DNA of 53,360 bases from Methylotenera_A sp031417915 (GCA_031417915.1 JANOWN010000062.1:1-53360), one strand, 5' to 3'. Shown: positions 1-8,270, counted from the stretch's first letter. The notes: generated from the letters alone by a model not told the origin. Program-made: numbers and translations.

Positions 1-345
1 ATGATTTCAAGAGAGCCTGGTTCTGGCACGCGCGCGATTATGGAAAAATATCTTTCTGAACACAATATTGCGCCGATTGTCAGCATGCAAATGTCGAGTA
101 ACGAGACGATTAAACAAGCGGTGATGGCGAATTTAGGCATCTCGTTCATGTCTCTGCATACCATTGGCAGCGAGCTTGCCAATAAGCAAATCGCCATATT
201 AGATATTCAGAATACGCCCATTATTCGCACTTGGCATGTGGTTGCGCTAACTAAACGCAATGCAAGCCAAGCGGCAGAAGCTTTTAGATATTTTGTCTTA
301 GAAAAAGGTGGGGAAATTTTAACGAAAATGTTTGCGGACGTTTAA
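1..345 (+). CDS. LysR-family transcriptional regulator, C-terminal fragment (CbbR-like)
   Basis: The gene enters from the left edge, so only the last 114 residues are visible and the first codon in the window is not its real start. The visible part matches the second half of a LysR effector-binding domain: an SREPGSGTR motif near the start, a QAVMANLGISFMS stretch, and an AFRYFVLEKGGE tail typical of CbbR/CysB-like members. The N-terminal winged HTH must lie upstream. Which effector it senses, and whether it controls the next gene 45 bp away, cannot be told from this fragment. The family assignment is good; the CbbR-like label is a resemblance only. Confidence 0.8.
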   Translation: MISREPGSGTRAIMEKYLSEHNIAPIVSMQMSSNETIKQAVMANLGISFMSLHTIGSELANKQIAILDIQNTPIIRTWHVVALTKRNASQAAEAFRYFVLEKGGEILTKMFADV

Positions 346-356
346 AATGTGTAAAT

Positions 357-362
357 TATAAT
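357..362 (+). promoter_or_regulatory. Candidate -10 box for the channel-like gene
   Basis: A perfect TATAAT lies in the short gap after the LysR stop codon and about 28 nt before the ATG at 391. No convincing -35 hexamer is seen at 16-18 bp. A Shine-Dalgarno-like AAGGG precedes the ATG. This is a weak, sequence-only call. Confidence 0.35.
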
Positions 363-390
363 GCTAGCTAAAATTTATTAAGGGCAACCC

Positions 391-1047
391 ATGCAATCTA
401 CCATCGGTTTTTTTAAACGCTTCCCTTTTGCCGTGCTGCTTTGCGTGCAGTTATTAAGCGTTTTGTCTTATGGGTTTATGACAGACTCTAAAACCAGCCA
501 TCTTATTTTTAATAGTTTAGGTTTAATTGTACCCATTTTGGCAGTTTGGACGGTTTATCGATCACCCGCGACCAACTGGATTGGCTTTGTATTAGTTACA
601 GCCTCTATCAGCACCTCGCTACTCGCTATATTCGGTGGGCAAGCGCAGCTTTTAATTTGGTCACACGCATTCGAGAGTTTGCTATATTTTTACGCCGCCA
701 TTAGCTTGGTGATGTATATGTTTGAAGATGATGTTGTGACTTTGGATGAGCTTTACGCGGCGGCGGCCACGTTTACCCTGCTAGTATGGGGCTTTGCTCT
801 GATTTACTCAGTGTGCCAGCAAATTTACCCCAATAGCATCACAGGCGGCGCTTCTGCTACACAATTACGCAGCTGGATAGAATTGTTATTTTTTAGTTTT
901 AGCGTGCAGTCTGGCACGGGTTTGAGCGACTTATTACCCGTCAGCCCACAATCGCGCGCCATCTCTTCCATCCAAATGTTCAGCGGCGTGATGTACATTA
1001 CCATTGTGATTTCGCACTTGGTCGGCTTAGCCGCGAATAAAAAATAA
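391..1047 (+). CDS. Six-TM membrane protein with an ion-channel-like pore loop
   Basis: A 218-residue integral membrane protein with about six hydrophobic segments (near residues 11-30, 37-56, 63-83, 88-112, 120-145 and 190-212). Between the last two, a re-entrant-loop-like stretch (RSWIELLFFSFSVQSG followed by TGLSDLLP) resembles the pore helix and filter of Ion_trans_2/two-TM potassium channels. The filter reads SGTGLSD rather than the canonical TVGYGD, so potassium selectivity is doubtful. An AAGGG ribosome-binding site supports the start. It follows the LysR gene by 45 bp and is convergent with the PQQ dehydrogenase; a 39-bp palindromic repeat sits between them. Substrate and role are unknown. 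Confidence 0.6.
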   Translation: MQSTIGFFKRFPFAVLLCVQLLSVLSYGFMTDSKTSHLIFNSLGLIVPILAVWTVYRSPATNWIGFVLVTASISTSLLAIFGGQAQLLIWSHAFESLLYFYAAISLVMYMFEDDVVTLDELYAAAATFTLLVWGFALIYSVCQQIYPNSITGGASATQLRSWIELLFFSFSVQSGTGLSDLLPVSPQSRAISSIQMFSGVMYITIVISHLVGLAANKK

Positions 1048-1120
1048 GTCGGGCTTGCTACCAGTAAAAAAACACAATAGTTAAATTTTCTTTAATTTAG
1101 CTTAAATTACTTTAAAACAC

Positions 1121-1159
1121 ATACTCTGAAAACCAATATCCATGGGGATTACAGAGCAT
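1121..1159. repeat. 39-bp palindromic repeat, copy 1 (convergent intergenic)
   Basis: This diverged copy of the 39-bp family is read on the minus strand relative to the core CATGGATATTGG. Its arms are ATACTCTG and CAGAGCAT. Compared with the consensus arms ATGCCCTG/CAGGGCAT, one arm pair is changed on both sides (C to T and G to A), so base pairing is kept. It lies between two converging genes (stops at 1047 and 1165), fitting a bidirectional terminator or processing hairpin. Confidence 0.75.
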
Positions 1160-1164
1160 ATACT

Positions 1165-2958
1165 TTACTGTTTTGGTAACGCGTAAACCAATACGGCATC
1201 GCCTTGTTTGTAGCCAAATATTGAATTGCCACCACTGGCTACCGCAATATACTGTACGCCATCAATGGTGTAAGTAATGGGTGGCGCATTGACGCCAAAC
1301 TCTGATTTTGTTTGCCATAGCATTTCGCCCGTTTGGCTGTTATAAGCATTAAAGTTGCCATCGCCTTCACCTGTAAATAAGACGCCGCCTGCGGTGGCGA
1401 GCACGCCACCAATTAAGGGTTGCGCGGTTTTATTTTGCCAGGCAATTTTGCCAGTGGTTAAATCGATGCTTGATAATAAGCCCCAACGCGGATCTTTTGT
1501 CGGCTCACTGGCAGCATAGCGAATAGCAGGCTTGCCATCAGCTGCGGGTGTTTCATGCAGCGTATATTTAATTGGTGCATGAATAGCTGCAATAAATACA
1601 CGCTGATTTTGCTCGTCTACACTCACAGGCGACCAATTAGAGCCCCCTAAAATGCCCGGGTAAACCACGATGCCTTCAAATGTGGCTTTTTTAAACATGT
1701 TTTGCTGTGGCACAAACGCATCTGATTTTTTTAGTAATTTTCCTGTTGCGCGATCATGGATATAAAACCAACCTGTTTTACTTGCTTGGCCAACTGCTGC
1801 AATGCTTTTGCCGTTTAAATTGTAGTTAAATAAAACAGGTGGGCTAGCTAAATCATAACCCCATAAATCGTGTGGTACTTGTTGATAATGCCATTTGCGC
1901 TGACCTGTGTTCACATCTAATGCAACCAGCGAGACTGTATACAGGTTATCACCAGGCCGTGAAATATCGTTCATTTGCGGACTGGGGTTGCCAGTACCAA
2001 AATAGAGCGTATCAGATGCGGCATCAATCGCAGGTGTACTCCACGCTGAACCGCCGCCAAAGCGTGCAGAATCCGCATATTTTGCAACATCAGTTTTTTC
2101 GCCAGCAACATCACGGTTAAATGTCACACCATCTTCTGTTGTTTCAGCAAATTGCCCTTCCCAGCCTTTGTCAGGAATAGTGTCAAACTGCCAAACGCGT
2201 TTGCCGTTATTCACATCATAAGCCGCTAAGAAACCTGGGCGACCAAAGCGGCCTGCAACGCCAATGACCGCGCCTAAAGGCGCATCTGCGGTGGGGTTGT
2301 CGATATGTAAGCCATAGCCAACGCCAGTAATGCCCACAATCACTTTGCCTTTATAAACGACTGGTGCCATGGCAATACCAATGCCAGTACCGCCAGTGAC
2401 TTTGCGTGCGCTATTTGGATCATCTTTATTGAGTGCATCTTGGCCTTCGGTCGTAATTGCACCTTCTACCACGTCAATATCCCACTCTTTTGCGCCCGTT
2501 TTAGCATTTAATGCAATTAAACGCGCATCTACCGTGCCAATAAATACACGACCTTCAGACACTGCCACGCCTCTGTTGGCTGGACCGCAGCACATTTTCC
2601 AATCTGGGCGCTTATCGTGATTGTAGCGCCACAGCTCTTTACCCGTTTTAGCATCTAGCGCTACTACGTGGTTAAACGGCAGCGACAAATACATAATGCC
2701 ATTTTGCACAATCGGCGTCGTTTGAAAGCTACCCACAACACCACTTTTATAAGCCCAATTTAAGGCTAAATCCTTTACATTTTTAGTGTTAATTTGCGTG
2801 GCTGGGGAAAAACGCTGGCTAGTGTAATCGCGTCCAAAGCTAGGCCAATCTTGAAAAGATTGTACTTTTGTAGATTGTGTTGCGGCGCAGCCCTGTATTA
2901 ACAAAGGTAATAATAAAGCAGCATTAGCTAGGATAATCTTTAAAGTTTGAGTTTGCAT
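1165..2958 (-). CDS. PQQ-dependent alcohol dehydrogenase-like quinoprotein (lipoprotein)
   Basis: An eight-bladed quinoprotein of the methanol/ethanol dehydrogenase family, expected to act in the periplasm. It shows repeated LDAKTGKELWRY-type propeller motifs and the vicinal Cys-Cys of PQQ enzymes in DWKMCCGPANRG. No C-terminal cytochrome c domain follows, so an external electron acceptor is needed. The open frame reaches 3048, but I place the start at 2958, where the protein opens with MQTQTLK and a lipoprotein signal (LLIQGC, lipobox Cys); starts at 2979 or 2991 are possible. Oddity: where methanol dehydrogenases carry the catalytic Asp in a W-D-Y motif, this protein has PHDLWGYDLASPP, i.e. 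Gly. Substrate is unknown. No pqq biosynthesis or cytochrome partner gene is in the window. Confidence 0.85.
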   Translation of the reverse strand: MQTQTLKIILANAALLLPLLIQGCAATQSTKVQSFQDWPSFGRDYTSQRFSPATQINTKNVKDLALNWAYKSGVVGSFQTTPIVQNGIMYLSLPFNHVVALDAKTGKELWRYNHDKRPDWKMCCGPANRGVAVSEGRVFIGTVDARLIALNAKTGAKEWDIDVVEGAITTEGQDALNKDDPNSARKVTGGTGIGIAMAPVVYKGKVIVGITGVGYGLHIDNPTADAPLGAVIGVAGRFGRPGFLAAYDVNNGKRVWQFDTIPDKGWEGQFAETTEDGVTFNRDVAGEKTDVAKYADSARFGGGSAWSTPAIDAASDTLYFGTGNPSPQMNDISRPGDNLYTVSLVALDVNTGQRKWHYQQVPHDLWGYDLASPPVLFNYNLNGKSIAAVGQASKTGWFYIHDRATGKLLKKSDAFVPQQNMFKKATFEGIVVYPGILGGSNWSPVSVDEQNQRVFIAAIHAPIKYTLHETPAADGKPAIRYAASEPTKDPRWGLLSSIDLTTGKIAWQNKTAQPLIGGVLATAGGVLFTGEGDGNFNAYNSQTGEMLWQTKSEFGVNAPPITYTIDGVQYIAVASGGNSIFGYKQGDAVLVYALPKQ

Positions 2959-2994
2959 TTTAATGGCCCAGTTAATCATAAAAATATTCATTCT

Positions 2995-3013
2995 TGTATA
3001 CAGAGTAGTATAC
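2995..3013. promoter_or_regulatory. Paired GTATAC palindromes, possible operator
   Basis: Two GTATAC hexamers (2996-3001 and 3008-3013) with centres 12 bp apart form a symmetric block just upstream of the chosen start of the PQQ dehydrogenase. Such paired palindromes often bind a dimeric repressor of the TetR/MarR kind, but the binding protein is unknown. The block would be coding if the longest frame were used, which is a further reason to prefer the shorter start. Confidence 0.35.
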
Positions 3014-3160
3014 ATGACGTAACAATCAACATTCAATAAAAAACTCAATCAAAATGCCCAATAAAAAAATATGAAATAGTTGAATCTAAATTAAACCCCG
3101 TGACGTATAGCCAATATGCAGTGAACAATTGTTTAATTTTTATATCGTTAAGGGAACCCA

Positions 3161-4177
3161 ATGAGTCTTACCAAACTAACACCCACATCAATAAAATTTC
3201 AAAAAGAATCTAATAATAAACAAAGTATGGCAGTTAGTTGCTGCATGGCACTTACTATTGCAGCGATATATTCAGGCAATGCGCATGCTGACAATCTACC
3301 GCATAGTAATAAATTGCTGCTAACAGGCGGCGTTTCACAAGTAGAAGGCGCCGCAGGTGGTGGCTTAACGCCATGGGCAGTGATTGGTGGTTATGGCACC
3401 AATAACGAGATTGGTGGCAGCGTTCATTACACATATGTGGATACAGACGACTACAATTTAGATACTTATGGCTTCACTGTTGGCTTGTTTGATCGGGTTG
3501 AATTTTCAGTAGCTGAGCAAAAATTCAACGTAAACGATCTGCGCGATAAAGTAGAAGCATTTTTTCCGGGTGCGATTGGTCGTAACAATTTAAAGCAAAC
3601 CATTGTTGGCATTAAAGTGCGCGTGGCAGGTGAAGCTGTTTTAGATGCCGATACGTGGATGCCACAAATTGCGGTTGGCCTACAGTACAAAGATAATGAT
3701 GACACTGACTTTATTAAAAGTGCTGTAGTGGGTGCAAAAAGTGACCATGGTACAGATATTTACGTTGCTGCAACAAAATTACTATTAGATAAAAACTTAT
3801 TACTTAACGGTACTTTACGTTTTACTAAGGCCAATCAATTTGGTCTGTTAGGCTTTGGTGGCGATAAACACGATAGTTATCAACCCATGTTAGAACTATC
3901 TGCAGCATACTTAATACGCAAAGACTTAGCTATTGGTGCGGAATACCGCATGAAACCAAATAATTTAAGAAGCCCATTAAATGCTGCTTTAGGGCCAAAT
4001 GCGATTGATTTAAAAGAAGATGACGCATTTGATATATTTGTGGCTTACGCCCCAACTAAAAACATCTCGTTGACAGCGGCCTATGTCAATTTAGGCAATA
4101 TTGCGACAGTAAAACCTGTTGGTGCCGATTTCGGCAACCAGGATGGCGTTTATATCTCGGCTCAAATCGGCTTCTAA
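3161..4177 (+). CDS. DUF3034-family outer-membrane beta-barrel protein
   Basis: A 338-residue exported protein. The N-terminus has a long signal peptide ending at a SGNAHA cleavage site, followed by alternating hydrophobic/polar strands, many Gly and aromatic residues, and a final aromatic residue (YISAQIGF), as in outer-membrane barrels. The opening NKLLLTGGVSQVEGAAGGG and the overall pattern match the DUF3034 family, whose function is unknown. An AGGGAA site precedes the ATG. It is divergent from the PQQ dehydrogenase across about 200 bp and runs 34 bp ahead of the exported hemoglobin gene, probably in one transcript. Confidence 0.8.
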   Translation: MSLTKLTPTSIKFQKESNNKQSMAVSCCMALTIAAIYSGNAHADNLPHSNKLLLTGGVSQVEGAAGGGLTPWAVIGGYGTNNEIGGSVHYTYVDTDDYNLDTYGFTVGLFDRVEFSVAEQKFNVNDLRDKVEAFFPGAIGRNNLKQTIVGIKVRVAGEAVLDADTWMPQIAVGLQYKDNDDTDFIKSAVVGAKSDHGTDIYVAATKLLLDKNLLLNGTLRFTKANQFGLLGFGGDKHDSYQPMLELSAAYLIRKDLAIGAEYRMKPNNLRSPLNAALGPNAIDLKEDDAFDIFVAYAPTKNISLTAAYVNLGNIATVKPVGADFGNQDGVYISAQIGF

Positions 4178-4211
4178 GCCAACTATATCAACACAAATAA
4201 AAGGAATGACG

Positions 4212-4730
4212 ATGAATTTTAATATTAAAAAAGTAGCTGTTGCTGCACTTATAACTAGCAGTGCATTACTATTGGCTCAACCTGTAATGGCAGAAGCTTA
4301 TGCGCAAAATCCTAATTTAGGAAATACACCGATGGAGGGTACTGAAACTTTTCAAGCATTTGGTGGTAAAGAAGGTCTTATTAAAATAATGGATGATTTT
4401 ATGATTGGCTTAGTAGCAGATCCTCGTACAACCAAGTTTTTTAATAACGAAAAACAGGCCTTTATTAAAGCCATGTTAGTAGAACAAATGTGCGAATTGA
4501 TGAACGGTGGCTGCAAGTACCCTGGCCGCGATATGAAAACAACACACGCCACCATGAAAGTGAATCGTGAAGGCTTTAATGCGCTGGTTGAGCAGTTTCA
4601 ATTTGCCATGGATAAGCACAATGTACCCTTTAGTGCACAAAACAAGCTGCTGGCTAAATTAGCACCAATGTATCGCGACATAGAAACCACCACTGGCGAT
4701 GCAGTGCCACCAAAAGCATTAGCAAATTAA
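4212..4730 (+). CDS. Exported group 1 truncated hemoglobin
   Basis: A mature domain of about 130 residues with truncated-hemoglobin features: ETFQAFGGKEGLIKIMDDFM at the start of the fold, a FFNN segment, and a proximal-His region KTTHATMKVNREGF. Group 1 members bind heme and O2 or NO. Unusually, it begins with a clear Sec signal peptide (NFNIKKVAV, hydrophobic core, QPVMAEA), so it should work in the periplasm. I use the ATG at 4212 because AAGGA lies 7 nt upstream; the ATG at 4206 is too close to that site. It follows the DUF3034 gene closely. It could protect periplasmic redox enzymes from NO or O2; that is inference. Confidence 0.85.
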   Translation: MNFNIKKVAVAALITSSALLLAQPVMAEAYAQNPNLGNTPMEGTETFQAFGGKEGLIKIMDDFMIGLVADPRTTKFFNNEKQAFIKAMLVEQMCELMNGGCKYPGRDMKTTHATMKVNREGFNALVEQFQFAMDKHNVPFSAQNKLLAKLAPMYRDIETTTGDAVPPKALAN

Positions 4731-4827
4731 TTATTACTATTGTTGGTAGCCAAGTATTTTCTAACGCAAGTTTTTATAAAGAGAATATGAATTGTCTATT
4801 TAAGATTTACCCAGTTCAGAAGATATA

Positions 4828-5427
4828 ATGATGCTTTGCAACAACTTATTAATGAGAAGCCCCGTGCTGCCAACAAGCCAATTTTTTAATGTCATTGAGG
4901 GCATGATTGAGCGTGACGAACAATCTTTGGCAGAGTTATATGACTGCACATTAGCTAAAGTGTACGGTTTAGCATTAAAAATCACACGCAGGCACGATTT
5001 AGCAGAAGAAGTTGTAGAAGATACGTATATGCAGGCTTGGCAAGAAGTATCAAAATTCGATATCGCACGTGGGCCAGTGATGGCATGGCTAATGATGATT
5101 TGCCGTTCACGGGCGATTGATGCCTTACGCCGCTTAGATCAGGCCGAATCGCATGCTGATCCTGAAAGCTTAAGTAATGATACTGGCAAAGTCAGCAGCC
5201 CGCTGGATATTTTGTTGCTGCTTGAGCGCGAATCTGACATACAAATTGCCATGATTGGTTTAAACCCTTTGCAGCGGCAATTAATATCGCTGGCTTTTTT
5301 TAAAGGTTATACCCACGAAGAAATTGCATCACAAATGCACATGCCGCTTGGTACTGTTAAATCTAACATTAAGCGGGCGCAGGATAAATTGAAAATTGCT
5401 TTAAATATGAAGGAGGATGTACGATGA
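4828..5427 (+). CDS. ECF-type RNA polymerase sigma factor (SigK/RpoE-like)
   Basis: A 199-residue sigma-70 family factor with regions 2 and 4 only. Region 2 shows LYDCTLAKVYGLALKITRR, VEDTYMQAWQEV and a -10-recognition segment VMAWLMMICRSRAIDALRR; region 4 shows LNPLQRQLISLAFF and the HTH YTHEEIASQMHMPLGTVKSN. Start at 4828 has a GAAG-like site; an in-frame ATG at 4852 is an alternative. Its stop overlaps the start of the cupin gene by 4 bp (ATGA), the usual sign of a sigma/anti-sigma pair. Known relatives (RpoE-ChrR) respond to singlet oxygen or organic peroxides and drive lipid-modification operons like the one downstream; the same regulon here is inference. Confidence 0.9.
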   Translation: MMLCNNLLMRSPVLPTSQFFNVIEGMIERDEQSLAELYDCTLAKVYGLALKITRRHDLAEEVVEDTYMQAWQEVSKFDIARGPVMAWLMMICRSRAIDALRRLDQAESHADPESLSNDTGKVSSPLDILLLLERESDIQIAMIGLNPLQRQLISLAFFKGYTHEEIASQMHMPLGTVKSNIKRAQDKLKIALNMKEDVR

Positions 5428-5918
5428 CTAATACCACTCAGTTACCAAAAAATAAACTGATGACAAAACCAGCGCTATCTAAAACTGGACTATCTAAAAA
5501 TACACCCGTGTTAAGTGACGAAATTAACGCCGCAATTGCCAGCAAAATAATGCCGACAACACCAGCGCCAGAAGTGGCAATGCGCATTAAAAGTAAACTA
5601 ATGCAGCGCGTGCAAGCCGATACACACCAATTTGTATTCGCAGCACAAGGCAGATGGAAAACAGTGCACGAAGGCGTACAAATCAAACTTTTGCATAAAG
5701 TAGGTAAAACTAAATCATTTTTAATGAAAATGGCGGCTAATGCCAACATTGCAGGGCATTTACACACACAAGATGAAGAATCTTTTGTGCTTGAAGGCGA
5801 AGTTTATATTGAAGGTATTTTATGCCACCAAGGTGATTATCATTACGCACATGCTGGCAGCAAACACCAAACAATACAAACTACAAAAGGTTGTACTTTA
5901 TTGGTTAGAAGTCTTTAG
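5424..5918 (+). CDS. Cupin-domain anti-sigma factor candidate (ChrR C-terminal-like)
   Basis: A 164-residue protein overlapping the sigma gene by 4 bp. Residues about 60-164 form a ChrR-type cupin with metal-ligand-like residues in GHLHTQDEESFVLEGEVYIEG and HYAHAGSKHQT. Classical ChrR also has an N-terminal zinc-binding anti-sigma domain (H-x3-C-x2-C); the N-terminal 55 residues here contain no Cys or His and look like a linker with a short helix. It may therefore inhibit sigma differently or act as a sensor for a separate anti-sigma. The pairing with the ECF gene makes a regulatory role likely; the mechanism is unproven. Confidence 0.75.
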   Translation: MTNTTQLPKNKLMTKPALSKTGLSKNTPVLSDEINAAIASKIMPTTPAPEVAMRIKSKLMQRVQADTHQFVFAAQGRWKTVHEGVQIKLLHKVGKTKSFLMKMAANANIAGHLHTQDEESFVLEGEVYIEGILCHQGDYHYAHAGSKHQTIQTTKGCTLLVRSL

Positions 5919-6015
5919 ATTGATTACAAGTCACTAGTTTGCTTAAGAACCTCCAGACTTGGTCAGAAACTTTCGACTCTACCTCAATCTTGGTAACAAA
6001 AAGCCCACCTATTTT

Positions 6016-7044
6016 ATGCGCATACCTTTCCTATTGCTCTGCCTAATGACTTTGCCCTCAGTTGCTTATTCAGCAACCTACTCCGCGCCATTTTGGTTAC
6101 TTGGTGGGCATTTGCAAACCATTTACGCTGCAACACTGGCAAGCACACCAGAAGTTAGTTATCGCCGCGAGCGCTGGGAACTACCCGATGGCGATTTTGT
6201 AGATGTCGATTGGGCCGACCCAACTAATACAGAACAAAACTTGCCTGCAAATTTACCTCCTGACTTACCAATAGTCGTGCTTTTTCATGGTTTAGAGGGC
6301 AACTCGCAAAGTGGCTATGCCAAGGCGCTGATGGCATCAGTTCAAGCCAGAGGTTGGCGTGGTGTGGTGATTCATTTTAGAGGATGCTCTGGCGAACCAA
6401 ACCGCTTACCCCGCGTGTATTACGCGGGCGATACGCCTGAAATACAACTACTATTATCGCGTGTGCGTGAACATGCCCCACAAGCGCCTATTTATGCGAC
6501 TGGTGTTTCTTTAGGCGCTAACGCACTATTAAAATGGCTTGGCGAATCAGGTGAAGAAGCCAAGTCCATCATCAACAAAGCGGTTGCTGTATCTGCCCCC
6601 ATGGATTTAGCCGCGTCAGCCACTGCACTCGACACTGGCTTAAACCGTATTCTTTACACACCACGCTTCGTAGATTCTATGCGGCCAAAAGCGCTGGCCA
6701 TGTTGGTGCGCTTTCCTGGCTTGCTGGATGCAGAAAAAATAAACGCTGCCAAAACAATACATGATATTGATAACGCCGTGACCGCAGTGTTGTATGGCGC
6801 TAAAGATGCTGATGACTATTATGAAAAAAATGCATCTAAACCTTGGCTAAATCGAATTCGCTTACCAACACTGATATTAAATGCAAAAAATGACCCTTTT
6901 ATACCCGAAGAAACCTTACCTACTGCGACTGAAGTTTCCGAATTTGTTACTTTAGAATATCCAGAAACAGGTGGTCATGTTGGTTTTTCTGGTCGTGACA
7001 ATTGGCTGCCGAACCGTTTATTAGAATTTTTTCAAGCGGAATAA
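6016..7044 (+). CDS. YheT-family alpha/beta hydrolase with an N-terminal signal-like segment
   Basis: An alpha/beta-hydrolase of the YheT/EMB8 family: the conserved opening FWLLGGHLQTIY, oxyanion region VLFHGLEGNS, nucleophile elbow TGVSLGANAL (Ser), acid NAKNDPF (Asp) and base GGHVGFSG (His). The substrate is unknown, probably a small ester or lipid. The frame can start at a TTG at 5959; I prefer the ATG at 6016, which yields MRIPFLLLCLMTLPSVAYSA immediately before the conserved domain. Family members are usually cytosolic, so this apparent signal peptide is odd. No good ribosome-binding site is seen at either start. It lies between the sigma/cupin pair and the lipid operon, so it may belong to the same stress regulon (inference). 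Confidence 0.8.
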   Translation: MRIPFLLLCLMTLPSVAYSATYSAPFWLLGGHLQTIYAATLASTPEVSYRRERWELPDGDFVDVDWADPTNTEQNLPANLPPDLPIVVLFHGLEGNSQSGYAKALMASVQARGWRGVVIHFRGCSGEPNRLPRVYYAGDTPEIQLLLSRVREHAPQAPIYATGVSLGANALLKWLGESGEEAKSIINKAVAVSAPMDLAASATALDTGLNRILYTPRFVDSMRPKALAMLVRFPGLLDAEKINAAKTIHDIDNAVTAVLYGAKDADDYYEKNASKPWLNRIRLPTLILNAKNDPFIPEETLPTATEVSEFVTLEYPETGGHVGFSGRDNWLPNRLLEFFQAE

Positions 7045-7229
7045 TTGTCAAGATAATGACAAAAAAATCAATATCGCATCTAAGAGAATAGTTTTAACGT
7101 ATTGAATTAAACAACTCAACACAATGATTTAATAAAAAAGCGTCGAAACTTAAACATCGCTGCATAGTCTGTTCTAGTGCGTTAACTTATAGCGCGCAAT
7201 TAAATATTATTAAATTATTTAGGTTTTCA

Positions 7230-8270
7230 ATGTCACTAATCAACACATCATTATCATTGGCCGAAAAAGGCATCATGCCAGACAACTTTATTCGGGCTGG
7301 AATACGTAGGCTAGTGAATACCCGCCTGAGTGAGATTTCTGCTGACGACTGTGAAGCTGGCAGTAAAATTTCTGCAGATTTTATTTGCGCAATGAATCAA
7401 TCCAGCATAGCTGAAGTACCCGAGCTTGCTAACGCACAACATTACGAGATACCTGCTGAATTTTTCTTTTATTGTTTAGGTGCCAATCGTAAATATAGTA
7501 GCTGTTTTTGGATGTCAGATACTAAAGATTTGGATGAGGCAGAAATACTAGCACTGAAACAATCCTGCGAACATGCCGACTTGCAAGATGGCCAGCAAAT
7601 TTTGGAGCTAGGTTGCGGCTGGGGAAGTTTAAGTTTATGGATGGCCACTCACTACCCAAATGCGCAAATCACTGGGGTCTCAAACTCAAACTCACAGCGC
7701 GAATATATTATGCAATTGGCAAAGTCGCTTGGTGTGACTAATTTAACGATTATTACAGCAGATATGAATGACTTTGAAGCACCCAGCAGCTACGACCGTA
7801 TTGTGTCAGTAGAGATGTTTGAACACATGCGCAATTGGCAGGTTTTATATGGGAAAGTGGCTAGCTGGTTAAAACCCAATGGCAAGTTTTTTAAGCATAT
7901 TTTTGTGCACCGCAGTACGCCTTATTTGTTTGAAGTACAAGGCAAAGATGATTGGATGAGCCAATATTTTTTCAGTGGTGGCATGATGCCTAGCGATGAT
8001 TTACCCACTCATTTTCAAGATGATTTAAAGCTGATTAATCGCTGGCGCTGGGATGGTACGCACTACGAAAAAACTGCCAATGCTTGGTTAGCCAATATGG
8101 ACGCTAATGCTGATTTAATTACACCCATTTTAATGCAAACTTATGGTGCAAAAGATACTGAAATGTGGCGCAACCGTTGGCGTATGTTTTACATGGCTTG
8201 TGCAGAACTTTTTGGCTATAACGATGGACAAGAATGGTGGCTAGGCCATTATTTGTTTGAAAAACGCTAA
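7230..8270 (+). CDS. SAM-dependent methyltransferase, cyclopropane-synthase-like
   Basis: A 346-residue class I methyltransferase of the CFA-synthase/coclaurine N-methyltransferase type. Motif I is LELGCGWGSLSLW (about residues 126-138), followed by ITGVSNSNSQREYI and the acidic VSVEMFEHMRNW typical of fatty-acid-chain methylases. It is the first gene of a nine-gene operon with almost no gaps and is a second, distinct CFA-like enzyme besides the one at 13819. In relatives such enzymes methylate or cyclopropanate acyl chains of membrane lipids; whether this one makes a methyl branch, a cyclopropane or something else is not visible. The 185-bp gap upstream should hold the operon promoter; I could not identify an ECF promoter with confidence. 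Confidence 0.85.
   Translation: MSLINTSLSLAEKGIMPDNFIRAGIRRLVNTRLSEISADDCEAGSKISADFICAMNQSSIAEVPELANAQHYEIPAEFFFYCLGANRKYSSCFWMSDTKDLDEAEILALKQSCEHADLQDGQQILELGCGWGSLSLWMATHYPNAQITGVSNSNSQREYIMQLAKSLGVTNLTIITADMNDFEAPSSYDRIVSVEMFEHMRNWQVLYGKVASWLKPNGKFFKHIFVHRSTPYLFEVQGKDDWMSQYFFSGGMMPSDDLPTHFQDDLKLINRWRWDGTHYEKTANAWLANMDANADLITPILMQTYGAKDTEMWRNRWRMFYMACAELFGYNDGQEWWLGHYLFEKR

Noticed and set aside
2959..3048. N-terminal 30-residue extension of the PQQ dehydrogenase frame
   Set aside because: It precedes a full lipoprotein signal peptide and covers the operator-like palindrome, so it is probably untranslated.
7045..7229. TTGTCA/TGACAA inverted repeat after the YheT gene as terminator
   Set aside because: The stem is only 6 bp and followed by A rather than T residues on the plus strand.
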